From Gangjinia marincola (GTDB lineage: Bacteria > Bacteroidota > Bacteroidia > Flavobacteriales > Flavobacteriaceae), in contig NZ_BAAAFG010000001.1 of the NCBI RefSeq assembly GCF_039523415.1, positions 124,001 through 188,000 on the forward strand: a DNA stretch of 64,000 nt, written 5' to 3'. How positions within the stretch are numbered: position 1 is the first letter of the stretch; each line of letters opens with the position of its first letter. Below, piece by piece: positions 63,961 to 64,000 of this stretch. Under the pieces are notes generated by a model. The model was not told the origin of the DNA. It saw nothing but the letters and a program-made list of their open reading frames with translations, and ran no database searches. Position numbers and translations under genes: made by a program.

Positions 63961-64000
63961 ATCAAGTTACTATTAGTGTTTTATTTTCTGAGTGTAAATC

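Noticed and set aside
1..64000. tRNA genes, rRNA operon, CRISPR array, insertion sequence or integrase
   Set aside because: No tRNA-like TTCGAnnC arms in folding context, no rRNA-conserved blocks, no regularly spaced direct repeats and no transposase or integrase frame were seen.

Overview
The window is a chromosomal segment of a low-GC marine-type member of the Flavobacteriaceae (Bacteroidota). The signs are AT-rich DNA, -7 promoter boxes of the form TAnnTTTG, a C-terminal type IX secretion sorting domain, bacillithiol synthesis (bshA), a TamB/LptD envelope set, DnaX without the usual zinc-module cysteines, and lineage-typical neighbours such as DUF3822-rsmD and amidase-MlaD-Fe-S proteins. 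Nearly all of the window is vertical core genome. No prophage, insertion sequence, CRISPR array, tRNA or rRNA operon was seen.

Layout. 1-3.3 kb holds a membrane/osmotic-stress group: DUF2254 (cut by the left edge), MscS, DUF1328, a tiny lipoprotein, YtxH, a holin-fold membrane protein and a 69-aa partner. A frameshifted secreted-protein pseudogene and a clear terminator follow. 3.8-6.6 kb carries an EEP-family phosphatase/nuclease facing rsmE and tsaD. 6.8-18.8 kb is envelope biogenesis: tamB, lptD, an N-acetylmuramoyl-L-alanine amidase and an MCE/MlaD protein, with a sodium:solute symporter and RidA between. 18.8-23.6 kb has two Fe-S redox proteins split by a HAD hydrolase and repeats, then a DEAD-box helicase. 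24-31 kb has a GH3-serine hydrolase fusion, bshA and a large FAD/Fe-S dehydrogenase. 32-36.7 kb has aroC, a dicarboxylate symporter and two tandem secreted proteins sharing an N-terminal module.

36.8-39.8 kb is the most intriguing operon: a GshB-like ATP-grasp ligase, an N-formylglutamate amidohydrolase homologue and an HExxxH/QEGLA metallopeptidase (DUF1704, the MATCAP family), overlapping head to tail behind a good promoter. 39.9-42.6 kb is pyrR-pyrB-small protein-rnz. 42.7-46.8 kb is pdxH-sixA-ppk1-ppx (polyphosphate metabolism). 47-55.6 kb has a beta-barrel protein, a CIA30 protein, a T9SS-exported serine hydrolase, miaE, dnaX divergent from the RNase P RNA gene, and rsmD with DUF3822.

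57.2-59.1 kb encodes a fusion of CMP-Kdo synthetase (KdsB) with an iron-type alcohol dehydrogenase resembling Kdo 8-oxidase (KdnB), suggesting 8-amino-Kdo lipopolysaccharide. 59-62.5 kb, on the minus strand, is a photoreactivation-type operon (SRPBCC, SDR, photolyase) whose distal part has decayed: a SnoaL-like gene with one in-frame TGA, and a C-terminal cryptochrome/photolyase remnant with several lesions. The right end holds an unrecognised ORF with a probable homopolymer frameshift, set between inverted repeats like a small gene cassette, and a dispersed REP-like repeat.
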